A DNA stretch of 64,000 nt from UBA11524 sp963617205 (GTDB lineage Bacteria; Bacillota; Clostridia; Christensenellales; Aristaeellaceae): contig CAVEOA010000011.1 of the NCBI GenBank assembly GCA_963617205.1, positions 1 through 64,000 on the forward strand. Direction: 5' to 3'. Numbering within the stretch: the first letter of the stretch is position 1; each line of letters opens with the position of its first letter. Shown in pieces: positions 1 through 7,456 of this stretch. The position numbers were made by a program, and so were the translations under genes. The notes under the pieces are model-generated. The model was given only the letters and a program-made list of their open reading frames with translations, was not told where the DNA came from and did not search any database.

Positions 1-240
1 ATATTGAGACGTTAGTAGTATAGACAGTACGTATATTGATATTACATAGTATAATCAGAGTAGGTACTTTTATTTTATACTATATACTCTTAATATTACT
101 TAGTCTATATAAAGTACGTATTATTAAATATACTATATCTATATTATATATAAATATTATTATATTAAATAACTTGCACTTTTTAAACCAACGCATAACT
201 GGTTTAGAGAAGCGTCCTTTCATTCACCTCTCTATACTTA

Positions 241-268
241 AATGGACAAAATACCGGTTAAAAGTTTC
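241..268 (-). promoter_or_regulatory. Leftward copy of the element promoter-like motif
   Basis: On the minus strand this reads GAAACTT (268 to 262), 15 bases, then TCCATT (246 to 241). These are the same two blocks and spacing as at 7385, 11803 and 23328. The longer match to the 11803 site includes TTTGTCCATTTAAG followed by ATAGAG. It points left toward position 1, where I see no convincing gene, so it may drive a gene outside the window or an untranslated RNA. Confidence 0.5.
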
Positions 269-362
269 GCTTCGGAAAAAATATTTTTGCTCACAACAAT
301 CATTCTGATTCAAAGCAGCATTTTTTCAGAGAGGACCCTGACTTTAATTTCAATTCATCTTC

Positions 363-400
363 GGGGTCGGCGCAGAAGCGCCACCCCAGTTTTATTATTT
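363..400 (+). terminator. Rho-independent terminator-like hairpin
   Basis: GGGGT at 363-367 pairs with ACCCC at 383-387 and GGCGC at 369-373 pairs with GCGCC at 378-382, around an AGAA tetraloop with one bulged C. A T-rich stretch follows (390-400). It would end a rightward transcript, although no gene is visible upstream in the window. Confidence 0.6.
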
Positions 401-674
401 TGTGCGATTAGAAATACTGCATGATAGTTATGTTTTTATAAGTATTGAGTAGTCTATGACCATCCATGACCGCTCCTTGATTTATATGTCCTATTCTGTT
501 ATGATTTCATAAGTTTTATTCTGCGCAGTATATTTAAAATTATACGTAATTATATTTAATTGTTACATTGCAACAAAATCCGAGCACACACGATAATTTT
601 CATTTTCGCGCAATTTAGAAACATTTCAATTCTCTTCTTGTCGTTTCAACAAGATATCATCTGCTTTCCCGCAC

Positions 675-710
675 AAAACCGCACATCAGTGTTTGTGCGG
701 TTTTTCTTTT
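675..710 (+). terminator. Rho-independent terminator
   Basis: AAAACCGCAC at 675-684 pairs with GTGCGGTTTT at 695-704 around a short loop, and the T-tract continues to 710. This is a classic rightward terminator. Together with the hairpin at 363 it implies rightward transcription through the apparently gene-free left region. Confidence 0.75.
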
Positions 711-903
711 GGTGTGTTTTCAACTGTTTGCGGTTGGATACGATGAGATAATCTTAATGGCGATTTTTAAGCTGGAATGTGGAGATATGACAGGGATAGG
801 ATATTCTGCGTATCTGACTACTTTTTTAACGTAAATATATATTATGTTAAATAAATTGTTTTTTAAAAGTGATAAATTTGATTTGAAATGTGTTATAAAG
901 ATG

Positions 904-926
904 TTGTCAGGAAAACAACCTGACAA
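904..926. repeat. 8-bp perfect inverted repeat
   Basis: TTGTCAGG (904-911) and CCTGACAA (919-926) are separated by 7 bases. No T-run follows on either strand, so an operator or RNA stem is more likely than a terminator. Confidence 0.45.
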
Positions 927-1292
927 AAAGCAAGGACAAAAAAAGGAGGACAAAAAAAACAGGGGTACACAAAAAAATGCTGACTGCACACGGCAAAAAA
1001 GAATTTGTGTAGGGAAAGTCGTGTTTCACCAACGAAGGCACGAATAGCAACGAACGGCGCGATATGATTCAAGGGTAATCAAAAAGGCGACTTTAGACGC
1101 ACTGCTATAAAAATTGAATAGTCACAACAAAAATCGTAACAGTTACGCCCTTCTTTGTGAAATTGCTGCAAAGACAAAAAAGCAAGAAGCACAAAAAGCG
1201 TTATTTGTTTTAATAACAGAAATTTGTGTTAATGCTTGTTGATGTGCTTTTTCTTATGCGACAAAGTAAGCTGATACGAATTGACTTTTGAT

Positions 1293-1318
1293 TACCGCAG
1301 AACCGAAGACCTGCGGTA
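1293..1318 (+). ncRNA. Perfect hairpin directly upstream of the ribozyme-like fold
   Basis: TACCGCAG (1293-1300) pairs perfectly with CTGCGGTA (1311-1318) around a 10-base loop. The hairpin abuts stem III of the hammerhead-like structure with no spacer, so the two may stack or fold as one RNA. There is no T-tract. Confidence 0.6.
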
Positions 1319-1372
1319 GTCCGTCTACACGGTAAGAGTCCGTGTACCGATGAGGCATGAGCCGAAACGGAC
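1319..1372 (+). ncRNA. Type III hammerhead ribozyme candidate
   Basis: All parts of a hammerhead are present in order. Stem III is GTCCG (1319-1323) with CGGAC (1368-1372), closed by U1324-A1367. The cleavage triplet GUC ends at C1325. Stem I is TACACGG (1326-1332) with CCGTGTA (1340-1346) and a 7-base loop. The core strand is CCGATGA (1347-1353). Stem II is GGC (1354-1356) with GCC (1361-1363) and loop ATGA. GAAA is at 1364-1367. The one deviation from the consensus core CUGAUGA is C for U at core position 4. The ends lie in stem III, as in the satellite tobacco ringspot virus ribozyme. Predicted cleavage after 1325 would leave a new 5' end about 75 bases before the start codon at 1401. Confidence 0.75.
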
Positions 1373-1400
1373 AATTCTAACAATAGAAAGGGGTATCACC

Positions 1401-1817
1401 ATGACCAGCACCAGCACCATGCCCATGACGGCAAAAGAATTTAGGGAAAAGTCCTACAAAGCCTATATGGGCTACGTTGCCTTCATTGAAGGCGACAAAT
1501 CTATCTACGACACCGTAGACGAAATGTCTCCCTTGATGAGTGCATTCGGATTTGCGCTGACCTGCGACAACATCGCGAACCTGCTGACGGTCAAAATGAC
1601 CTCCTACGGCACGGACAAAGGGGAAAAAGCCCGTAAAGTCAAGTCAATCTCTACCTTCCGTGCATTCGTCAAGGGAGGTTGGCAGGAGGTTCAGGCTGCA
1701 CCTGTGCACTCCAACGCCGGAAAAGCGCCGACTGAAAAGAAGTCGCGGAAGACTTCTGCGGAACGTATCGCAGAATTGGAAGCTCAGATCGCCGCGCTGA
1801 CGGCGAAGAACGATTGA
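1401..1817 (+). CDS. Hypothetical protein, first gene after the hammerhead candidate
   Basis: The product is 138 residues and I do not recognise its family. The ATG at 1401 follows GAAAGGGG at a good distance, whereas an in-frame ATG at 1350 lies inside the ribozyme core and has no ribosome binding site. The N-terminal 100 residues look compactly folded (TAKEFREKSYKAYMGYVAF, then a mixed segment). The C-terminus is a basic linker followed by a short coiled-coil-like helix (AERIAELEAQIAALTAK), which suggests oligomerisation or DNA contact. It is the first gene of the rightward block, and its mRNA 5' end would be set by ribozyme cleavage if the ribozyme is active. Confidence 0.75.
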   Translation: MTSTSTMPMTAKEFREKSYKAYMGYVAFIEGDKSIYDTVDEMSPLMSAFGFALTCDNIANLLTVKMTSYGTDKGEKARKVKSISTFRAFVKGGWQEVQAAPVHSNAGKAPTEKKSRKTSAERIAELEAQIAALTAKND

Positions 1818-1911
1818 GCTGGAATTGTCCAACAGAGTATAATCTTTTCCAAAAACAGTGCGAAAAATTAACTGGGGGTTTAAAATCGATGTCGGAAAGG
1901 AGGTGAAAACT

Positions 1912-2118
1912 ATGCCGGAAACAACGTACATCGTCCGTCTGTACACTGAAGACGGATTTGTGGAAGAGTACGAAAACTGGAACCGCTCCATTATAGAGGA
2001 ACTGTTCTACACATTTTCCGCGATGGTGCCGGACGATTACAAGAAGGTCACCCTGTTGTCTTATGATTACAGCAAACACAAGGAGACGGTGATTTTAACG
2101 AAGGAAGGAGGTCATTAG
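1912..2118 (+). CDS. Small hypothetical protein
   Basis: The product is 68 residues and not recognised. The ATG at 1912 sits behind AAAGGAGGTG at ideal spacing. An in-frame ATG at 1858 lacks such a site. The sequence is a soluble alpha/beta type (TYIVRLYTEDGFVEEYENW near the start) with many acidic residues. It is separated from the previous gene by about 94 bases and runs straight into the next small gene, so the two are probably cotranscribed. Confidence 0.65.
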   Translation: MPETTYIVRLYTEDGFVEEYENWNRSIIEELFYTFSAMVPDDYKKVTLLSYDYSKHKETVILTKEGGH

Positions 2119-2122
2119 GTAC

Positions 2123-2329
2123 ATGATTCAAGTTTTCAACAAATATCTTGAGCGTTTTCTGTACGCTCATGATATTCATTTCGTCAACTTCCAACGCACC
2201 TATGACGGTGCGATCGTATGGGAGTACAAAGATGACGCGTACACGCGTCGCGTCATCGAAGAATGGCAGGAAGTGCAAGCTCGCCGACAGGCGCATACTG
2301 CACACAAATTGAAGGAGGAAGAAAAATGA
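2123..2329 (+). CDS. Small hypothetical protein
   Basis: The product is 68 residues with no family recognised. GGAGGT precedes the ATG by about eleven bases. It is aromatic and charged, with a C-terminal helix rich in Arg and Glu. Its stop overlaps the next start in an ATGA arrangement, which points to translational coupling. Confidence 0.6.
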   Translation: MIQVFNKYLERFLYAHDIHFVNFQRTYDGAIVWEYKDDAYTRRVIEEWQEVQARRQAHTAHKLKEEEK

Positions 2330-2637
2330 CCTGGTGCTTCGAACCACTGACCGGAGAGCTGTTTCTCAGCGAACAGAGCCAAATCGACATAATAAACGCT
2401 TGGGCGTGCTTATACGCCAACGCCTTCGGCGTTTGGCAAGTCCCCATGAACGACGTACTCGCTCTGCTGGGCGTGTGCGAGAACAAGCTCTACGACAATC
2501 TCGCATTCGAGCTGCCGCGCACGGAGGAGACCTTCGAGCTGATTACGCTCGAAGACGGCGTTACGGACATGGGCACGCCCTGCCTCGTGCTCAATTACCT
2601 CGTCGAGCCGGACGAGGTGAGTAACGGGAGGAAATGA
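2326..2637 (+). CDS. Hypothetical protein, 103 residues
   Basis: I do not recognise this protein. The ATG at 2326 overlaps the upstream stop (ATGA) and follows AAGGAGGAAG. An earlier in-frame ATG at 2263 lies inside the previous gene. It is acidic and probably soluble, with two predicted helical stretches (QSQIDIINAWACLYANAFG and a later ELPRTEETFELI segment). It is coupled to the neighbouring small genes. Confidence 0.6.
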   Translation: MTWCFEPLTGELFLSEQSQIDIINAWACLYANAFGVWQVPMNDVLALLGVCENKLYDNLAFELPRTEETFELITLEDGVTDMGTPCLVLNYLVEPDEVSNGRK

Positions 2638-2640
2638 AAC

Positions 2641-3219
2641 ATGGCACGACTAATTGACGCGCCCACTATGAGCGGCACTGTTGAATATAAAAAAAGAGCA
2701 ATGATCGAGGCGGAGGACAAATATACCTTTCGCCAGAGCACGCAGATTTCCATGCAAACCGGGCTGATCGGTCACCTCCGGGCAGACATGGGCACAGACG
2801 GCAACGGCTTTTTCAGCAGTTGGTTTGATTTCCGTGAAGACCTGAAAACTGACGAGTTCAAGGCAGAGTTTGATGATGTAATCAACTCTCTGCGTGAGGA
2901 AGGCGATATTCTTCATAACCGCAAGGCTCTTGCAAATTACTGCTACAGCACACCGCAGAGCAAAATGCAGACCGAACAAGATTATTACGGTGTTCGCGTG
3001 GATACCGAGAAATACGCCTATCTTCTGCGTTTGAATCCGAACAAGGGCGAGTACAACATTTATTGCTACTGCTACGTCAAAGATTGGCTGGACGGTCACA
3101 TGCGAAAGGCGCAAAAAGGCATCCGCTTTAAGGACGACATCTTCACTTACGATGCGCTGGCGCTGCGGGAGGCGGCGGCGATGCTGCGACAGCTGCTTGA
3201 GCAGGAAGGAGGTGAGTAA
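2641..3219 (+). CDS. Hypothetical protein, 192 residues
   Basis: The start follows GGGAGGAAATG at a suitable distance. The sequence is soluble and mixed alpha/beta. The central part (EGDILHNRKALANYCYSTPQ, then YYGVRVDTEKYAYLLRLNP) reads like a small structured domain, and the C-terminus (FTYDALALREAAAMLRQLLE) is helical. It resembles conserved unknown proteins of clostridial mobile elements, but I cannot give a domain name with confidence. It lies between small unknown genes and the recombinase. Confidence 0.65.
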   Translation: MARLIDAPTMSGTVEYKKRAMIEAEDKYTFRQSTQISMQTGLIGHLRADMGTDGNGFFSSWFDFREDLKTDEFKAEFDDVINSLREEGDILHNRKALANYCYSTPQSKMQTEQDYYGVRVDTEKYAYLLRLNPNKGEYNIYCYCYVKDWLDGHMRKAQKGIRFKDDIFTYDALALREAAAMLRQLLEQEGGE

Positions 3220-3223
3220 ACCA

Positions 3224-3301
3224 ATGATTTTGTTTGGCAGCTACATGATTTTGGTCTCCCTGTTCGTGACTGTGCTCATCTACAACGATGCAGAATTTTA
3301 G
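3224..3301 (+). CDS. 25-residue predicted membrane peptide
   Basis: GGAGGTGAG sits just before ATG 3224. The encoded peptide is a single hydrophobic stretch (ILFGSYMILVSLFVTVLIY) ending in NDAEF. Its stop codon is followed within 2 bases by another GGAGGTGAG for the recombinase. The ribosome binding site, the spacing and the membrane-helix composition support real translation. The function is unknown. Confidence 0.5.
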   Translation: MILFGSYMILVSLFVTVLIYNDAEF

Positions 3302-3312
3302 GAGGTGAGTAA

Positions 3313-4212
3313 ATGAATTTTCCAATGATTGATTTTTACTGCGCAAGCAGAAAAAAGCGCGTAAGCGCTGAAACCAACGCGCAATGCGCAGCTCGCTTGA
3401 ATACAATATTCAGCGATCTGACGCAGAATTATGGCGTTGTCCTGACCGACACCGCCATCAAGAATCTTTCCGGAAGCGTGTTACAAACATGGTTCAACCG
3501 GTTTGCAGAAACGCGGAAGGAATCCACAATAAACAACTACCTCTCATTTCTCAATCCGTTTCTGCGCTGGTCGCATGAAATAGGATATATATCAATAAAC
3601 TTATCGTCGCTATTAAACTATGTCAAATTGCATTCCATCGACGCTAACCCTGAATGGGAGCAGCCGAAGGAAAAATATTTAACACATGATGAGGTGAAAA
3701 AACTGCTGGAATCAGCAGGAACCGGCGTGAATGCGGCAAGGAATCGCTGCATCATCGCGCTTATGCTTTACAGCGGCTTGCGCGTATCGGAATTGTGCAG
3801 CCTAACCATGATATCCATCATGGATAGACCGATAGGGACACTTTATTGCAAAAGAAAAGGAGGAAAGTGGACAAACGTGCACGTTTCGACACAATGGTAT
3901 TCGTATCTTGACGAATACCTTGAAGGACGTGAAGATACACACAATCCGGATGCCCCTTTGTTTCTCACAACAAGAGGAACGCCAATAGACCGTTTCGGGG
4001 TATATGCGATCGTTCGGCCTCTTCAAGAAAAAATGGGACTTGCAACGGGACCGCACGTCCTGCGGCATACATATATCTCCGAAATGGAGAAAATCGGCGG
4101 GCTAACCGTTGCCCGTGACCTTGCGAATCACAAATCGTATAAAATCACAAACAACTACGACCACTCAACCGTGCAGCAGCGGATTGATGCGGTCGAAAAC
4201 TTGAAATGGTAA
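3313..4212 (+). CDS. XerC/D-like tyrosine recombinase
   Basis: A 299-residue tyrosine recombinase. The N-terminal SAM-like core-binding domain spans roughly residues 1-110. The catalytic domain carries Arg near 155 (SGLRVSEL), a Lys-containing KRKGGKWT strand, HVLRHT near 245, NHKS in the second His position and the Tyr nucleophile near 282 (NNYDHS). The length and lack of an arm-binding domain resemble XerC/XerD rather than Tn916-type integrases. It lies far from the element end that carries the excisionase-integrase pair, so it may resolve dimers or invert DNA rather than integrate. The start is set by GGAGGTGAG. Confidence 0.88.
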   Translation: MNFPMIDFYCASRKKRVSAETNAQCAARLNTIFSDLTQNYGVVLTDTAIKNLSGSVLQTWFNRFAETRKESTINNYLSFLNPFLRWSHEIGYISINLSSLLNYVKLHSIDANPEWEQPKEKYLTHDEVKKLLESAGTGVNAARNRCIIALMLYSGLRVSELCSLTMISIMDRPIGTLYCKRKGGKWTNVHVSTQWYSYLDEYLEGREDTHNPDAPLFLTTRGTPIDRFGVYAIVRPLQEKMGLATGPHVLRHTYISEMEKIGGLTVARDLANHKSYKITNNYDHSTVQQRIDAVENLKW

Positions 4213-4223
4213 GGAGAAAAATC

Positions 4224-4865
4224 ATGAAAACAGAAAGCATTCTCTCAAGAGTAAACGAAATTATGCATAATTTCAGTGATATGCCCGTAACTGCTTACGA
4301 GCAGTTGCAGATGCTTTCCAACGACCTCGCCGAACAGGTACGTAAGGAAATTGCCGCATCACGCGTAGAAACGAGCGCATTCAAACCCATCACTGCCATG
4401 TTGAAGGAGTGCAAAAAGAGCAGCAAATTCAGAAAGACGATGCACTACGCATGGACGGATAAAGACGGTCGACAGTGCATTTGTGACGGCTGCCGAGCAT
4501 TTCGCCTGAACGAAGCCCTGCCGCTGGAAGAACGTCCCGCCGACGCAGGCGACCCGCTCAACCTTGACAAAATTTTCCCGGACATCTCGACAGAATACAC
4601 AGCCATTCCTTTGCCCAGCGCGAAGGAAGTCAAGGCGTTCATCGCCTTGGAACGCGCCGCCAAGGGGCGCAAGGAAATCCTACGATGGGATTTTGGAAAG
4701 GGAAAGCCGGTAGTCAACGCCTCGTATCTGCTTGACCTGCTGAACATCCTGCCGGACGCAAAAGAAATTTATTACAAAAACCTCGTCGCTCCCCTGTACG
4801 CAAAGAGCGAACGCGGTGATGCAATTCTACTCCCGATTCGGCTCGCCGAGAAGAACGCCGAATGA
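4224..4865 (+). CDS. Conserved element protein, possibly sliding-clamp-like
   Basis: A 213-residue soluble protein starting at ATG 4224 behind AAGGAG. Residues 75-110 read WTDKDGRQCICDGCRAFRLN, followed by a proline-rich segment and a C-terminal part ending in GDAILLPIRLAE. The pattern of a strand with DG-x-R-A-x-R and a terminal LLPIR strand is reminiscent of beta-clamp-like folds in phage and plasmid proteins. That is an impression and not a motif proof. The gene lies between the recombinase and the DUF3560 gene and overlaps nothing important. Confidence 0.6.
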   Translation: MKTESILSRVNEIMHNFSDMPVTAYEQLQMLSNDLAEQVRKEIAASRVETSAFKPITAMLKECKKSSKFRKTMHYAWTDKDGRQCICDGCRAFRLNEALPLEERPADAGDPLNLDKIFPDISTEYTAIPLPSAKEVKAFIALERAAKGRKEILRWDFGKGKPVVNASYLLDLLNILPDAKEIYYKNLVAPLYAKSERGDAILLPIRLAEKNAE

Positions 4866-4894
4866 CACAGACAAAATCGAGGAGGAATAAAACA

Positions 4895-6106
4895 ATGACA
4901 GACAGTTATTTCATCCGCAACCGTGAAACCGGCAAACTGGAGCTACATTTCGACAAGTCGGAATACGACGCTCTGACGGATGCACAGCGTTCGGAGATCA
5001 AGAGCGCGTTTCTCTGGAGACGTAACTCCGGCTGCTGGATCAGCCGCTGCAAGGAGCCGAATCTGTGGCGCGCCGAACGTGTGGCAAAGGCGCTCGGTCT
5101 GGAGGATGGCGGCGCGAAGGGCGAACGCCTGAGCTTTGCCGAACAACAGGAACGCAAGGCGGAACGTGCAGAACATCGTGCGGAGCGGTATGAGGGCAAA
5201 GCTGACGCAGCAGCGGCACGAGCAAAACAACTGCAAAAGCCCATCAATGACATGCACGGCGACATTGCGTTCTTTACCCAGCCCAATATAAACTCAAGCG
5301 CCGGACGCGCATTTACCCGCCAGCGCGACCGCATGTTCGCCGCCTACGAAGCCGGTTTCAAGGAGTTCAACAAGTCGTCGTATTACCGCGAACGCGCCGC
5401 CATCGCCCACAATACCGCCGCACAGAAGGGGTTACAGGACAAGGGCTTCATTGGTCGCCGCATCGCCGAATGCGAAACCGCCCTGCGCAAGCTGCAAAAG
5501 GCCGTGGAGCGCTACGAGGGCTTCAAGCAGCAGATTTCGCAGGGCACGACATTAAAGCGTTTCGATGGCGAACCGATGACGCTGGACTGCGTGAACGAGT
5601 TGCTTGAAAAAACACTTGACCACATGGAAGCGCAGCTTGACAAGCTAGGCTATTACCAGGACGCGCTGGACGCTCTCGGCGGTGTGGAGTACTCGCAGGA
5701 GAACATCAAACCAGGCTACATTGTGAAGGTGAAGCATTTCGGCGCGTGCCGTGTCGTTTCCACCGGCCCGAAGAACTTCACCTATCAGACCGGCGTTAGT
5801 AAAATTGTTCTGACGGCGGCCTACGCTGAAATCAACAGTATCGTCAGCGCAGAGGAAAAAGCCGCTGAGCCGCATCCCTTCAAGGTCGGCGACACGTTCG
5901 CCTGCTCTCGCTGGAACGCAGCGAAGCGCGTCGCGGAAAAGCTAACTTTCCGCATTGTCCGCGCCACTGATAAGAGCGTGACCATTCAGACGGGCGATGA
6001 AAAGCCGTTCGTCCGCAAACCGTCGCAGGTTGCATGTAATTCCACCGAGTGGCGGCTGTGCATCACCGATTGGAACGACGGAGTAGTTTACAAACTGAAC
6101 AAATAA
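4895..6106 (+). CDS. DUF3560 domain protein
   Basis: A 403-residue protein starting at ATG 4895 behind GAGGAGGAA. An upstream ATG at 4862 overlaps the previous stop but has a weaker context. The N-terminus contains the characteristic SGCWISRCKEPNLWRAE segment. Then comes a long charged coiled-coil region (about residues 85-130, repeated ERKAERAEHRAERYEGKA) and the conserved middle with INSSAGRAFTRQRDRMFAAY. This layout is typical of the DUF3560 family found in conjugative and phage-plasmid elements of Firmicutes and Actinobacteria, whose biochemical role is unknown. The C-terminal 120 residues form a beta-rich tail. Confidence 0.8.
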   Translation: MTDSYFIRNRETGKLELHFDKSEYDALTDAQRSEIKSAFLWRRNSGCWISRCKEPNLWRAERVAKALGLEDGGAKGERLSFAEQQERKAERAEHRAERYEGKADAAAARAKQLQKPINDMHGDIAFFTQPNINSSAGRAFTRQRDRMFAAYEAGFKEFNKSSYYRERAAIAHNTAAQKGLQDKGFIGRRIAECETALRKLQKAVERYEGFKQQISQGTTLKRFDGEPMTLDCVNELLEKTLDHMEAQLDKLGYYQDALDALGGVEYSQENIKPGYIVKVKHFGACRVVSTGPKNFTYQTGVSKIVLTAAYAEINSIVSAEEKAAEPHPFKVGDTFACSRWNAAKRVAEKLTFRIVRATDKSVTIQTGDEKPFVRKPSQVACNSTEWRLCITDWNDGVVYKLNK

Positions 6107-6137
6107 CAACAACAAAAACATTTAGGAGGTCATCATC

Positions 6138-6620
6138 ATGGAACGTGCAGAAGCTCTTACCAACCTTAATGCCAACTACGCGGAATACCAGAAACGCCTC
6201 GAGACCGGACGTCTCAAGCAACGAAACGCAGACGAATCTTCTGCGCTGGCTGATTATCTTGCCAGTCTGGAACAACCTACACAGAACGCCGAAGGTGTTC
6301 ATGTAGGCGACCTGTTCTATGTGGAGTGGGGCTGGGAACAGACCAACGTCGATTTCTTCCAAGTCGTCTCCCTCAAGGGCGCTCACACTGCTGTACTCCG
6401 CAAAATTCGCGGCGACTACATCGGCGGCTTCAGCTTTTCCGGCAAGGTGCGACCGAAGCGCAACTGTTTCTCTAACGACAAAGAGTACACCGTGCGCACA
6501 AAGAAAAGCCCTTATTACTGCGACAGGGGCGTCACCATCAAAGCGCCTCACTTGTCGGGCGGTCAAACAATGTTCAAAACGACCGACGACGAAGAACACG
6601 ACTATACAAGTTACGCCTAA
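6138..6620 (+). CDS. Hypothetical protein, 160 residues
   Basis: The start follows TTTAGGAGGT. The N-terminal 50 residues are helical and charged. The C-terminal part contains VGDLFYVEWGWEQTNVDFFQ, a strand-rich segment seen in unknown proteins of clostridial plasmids and phages. It follows the DUF3560 gene after 31 bases and is followed by a structured non-coding stretch at 6630-6684. No function can be given. Confidence 0.65.
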   Translation: MERAEALTNLNANYAEYQKRLETGRLKQRNADESSALADYLASLEQPTQNAEGVHVGDLFYVEWGWEQTNVDFFQVVSLKGAHTAVLRKIRGDYIGGFSFSGKVRPKRNCFSNDKEYTVRTKKSPYYCDRGVTIKAPHLSGGQTMFKTTDDEEHDYTSYA

Positions 6621-6629
6621 TCAGTCAAT

Positions 6630-6684
6630 CGCCGCAACGCGGCGGTTCCCCTGAGCGTCTCCGCCGGAGACGTTCGCGGGAGCC
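6630..6684 (+). ncRNA. Structured intergenic RNA candidate with nested hairpins
   Basis: In the 112-base gap between two genes, CGCCGC (6630-6635) pairs with GCGGCG (6639-6644). Next, GGTTCCC (6644-6650) can pair with GGGAGCC (6678-6684), allowing one G-U pair. This encloses a perfect CGTCTCC/GGAGACG hairpin (6656-6662 with 6666-6672). No T-tract follows, so it is not a standard terminator. It may be an RNA processing or regulatory element. Confidence 0.45.
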
Positions 6685-6732
6685 GATAGGTTCCAAATCA
6701 AAAAGGGCTTCATGCCCGGAAAGAAGGAACAT

Positions 6733-7347
6733 ATGATTTACAAAAGGTTAGGCATTGACCGCATCTTTACGGAGACGGTCACGCCTTTCCTGTCGCAGGG
6801 CTTTCAAATCAGCACGCAGACAAAATGCAAACAGACCACCCATGAACCTACTTGTATCACCTGCATCGACTTGTACAAAGCTGGTACTTTGGTGCGCGTG
6901 CAGCTATGCCGCACCTGCCACGCGTACTATTCACTGCTGGTGAAGCGGCGCGAACCATTTGAAATATGTGATCTGTCAAGTGACGAACGAATCGTTGGCA
7001 ACAGCACTTTTGAAATAATTTCTGAAGCCCGGTTTTATCCGGTCGATGATATTTTAACGTTTTGCGCACGCGTATACAGCGACGAAGCAACGGCAAAAGC
7101 CGCACAATCGAAGCGCAATACACGTCGTGAACTGCGACGTGTCGACTACCGGCGCGAACTTCCGGCGAGCGCGAAGACCATCGTGCTCAAATGGTTGCGC
7201 AACAAACCACAAATGAAAACGTGCCGTCTCAACGAGATCGAAAGCGTCAGCCGAGTAAACAAAAGAACCGATGACGGAAATGCCACGCCAGAAATTGATT
7301 ACTATGAAATCAAGGCGCGTGGGCGCGTTTTTCGACTTCTCGCTTAA
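6733..7347 (+). CDS. Hypothetical Cys-motif protein
   Basis: A 204-residue protein with ATG 6733 preceded by GGAAAGAAGGAAC. Two CxxC pairs occur near residues 42-62 (CITC and CRTC), spaced like a small zinc-binding knuckle. The C-terminal half is basic (KAAQSKRNTRRELRRVDYRRE) and could bind nucleic acid. No family is recognised. It precedes the Sak4-like ATPase, from which it is separated by a promoter-like site. Confidence 0.55.
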   Translation: MIYKRLGIDRIFTETVTPFLSQGFQISTQTKCKQTTHEPTCITCIDLYKAGTLVRVQLCRTCHAYYSLLVKRREPFEICDLSSDERIVGNSTFEIISEARFYPVDDILTFCARVYSDEATAKAAQSKRNTRRELRRVDYRRELPASAKTIVLKWLRNKPQMKTCRLNEIESVSRVNKRTDDGNATPEIDYYEIKARGRVFRLLA

Positions 7348-7384
7348 CAATGCGGAATTTTTCAAAAAAAATTCATGAACACCC

Positions 7385-7412
7385 GAAACTTTCCCCCTCC
7401 AAACTATCCATT
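7385..7412 (+). promoter_or_regulatory. Element promoter-like motif upstream of the Sak4-like gene
   Basis: GAAACTT (7385-7391), 15 bases, TCCATT (7407-7412). The second block ends 44 bases before ATG 7457. There is no TTGACA-like box at this site, so sigma-A does not explain it. Confidence 0.5.
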
Positions 7413-7456
7413 ATGTCATGTAAGCACACAAAAAAATCAAAACTGGAGGGAAAAGA

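Larger units (their letters stand above)
1..1318. other. AT-rich non-coding control region at the left of the window
   Basis: This stretch has no open frame with a ribosome binding site and family-like composition. It is much richer in A and T than the genes that follow, above all in the first 180 bases. It holds two rho-independent terminator-like hairpins (363-400 and 675-710), an 8-bp inverted repeat (arms 904-911 and 919-926) and one leftward copy of the element promoter-like motif (241-268). It ends at the hammerhead-like RNA. It could be a control region, a replication origin or part of the element's unseen left side. No function can be assigned from sequence alone. Confidence 0.6.

Noticed and set aside
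1..180. Repeated AGTACGTA-like words suggesting a CRISPR or iteron array
   Set aside because: The copies are few, short and irregularly spaced. There is no repeat-spacer regularity.
720..989. Leftward 89-codon frame
   Set aside because: Phe/Cys/Ser-rich translation typical of the reverse of A-rich DNA, with no ribosome binding site.
844..1047. Rightward 67-codon frame in the AT-rich region
   Set aside because: No ribosome binding site before the ATG, a low-complexity Lys/Gln-rich product, and it runs across an inverted repeat.
1350..1817. Earlier ATG at 1350 for the first element gene
   Set aside because: It lies in the conserved core of the hammerhead-like RNA and has no ribosome binding site. 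ATG 1401 has one.
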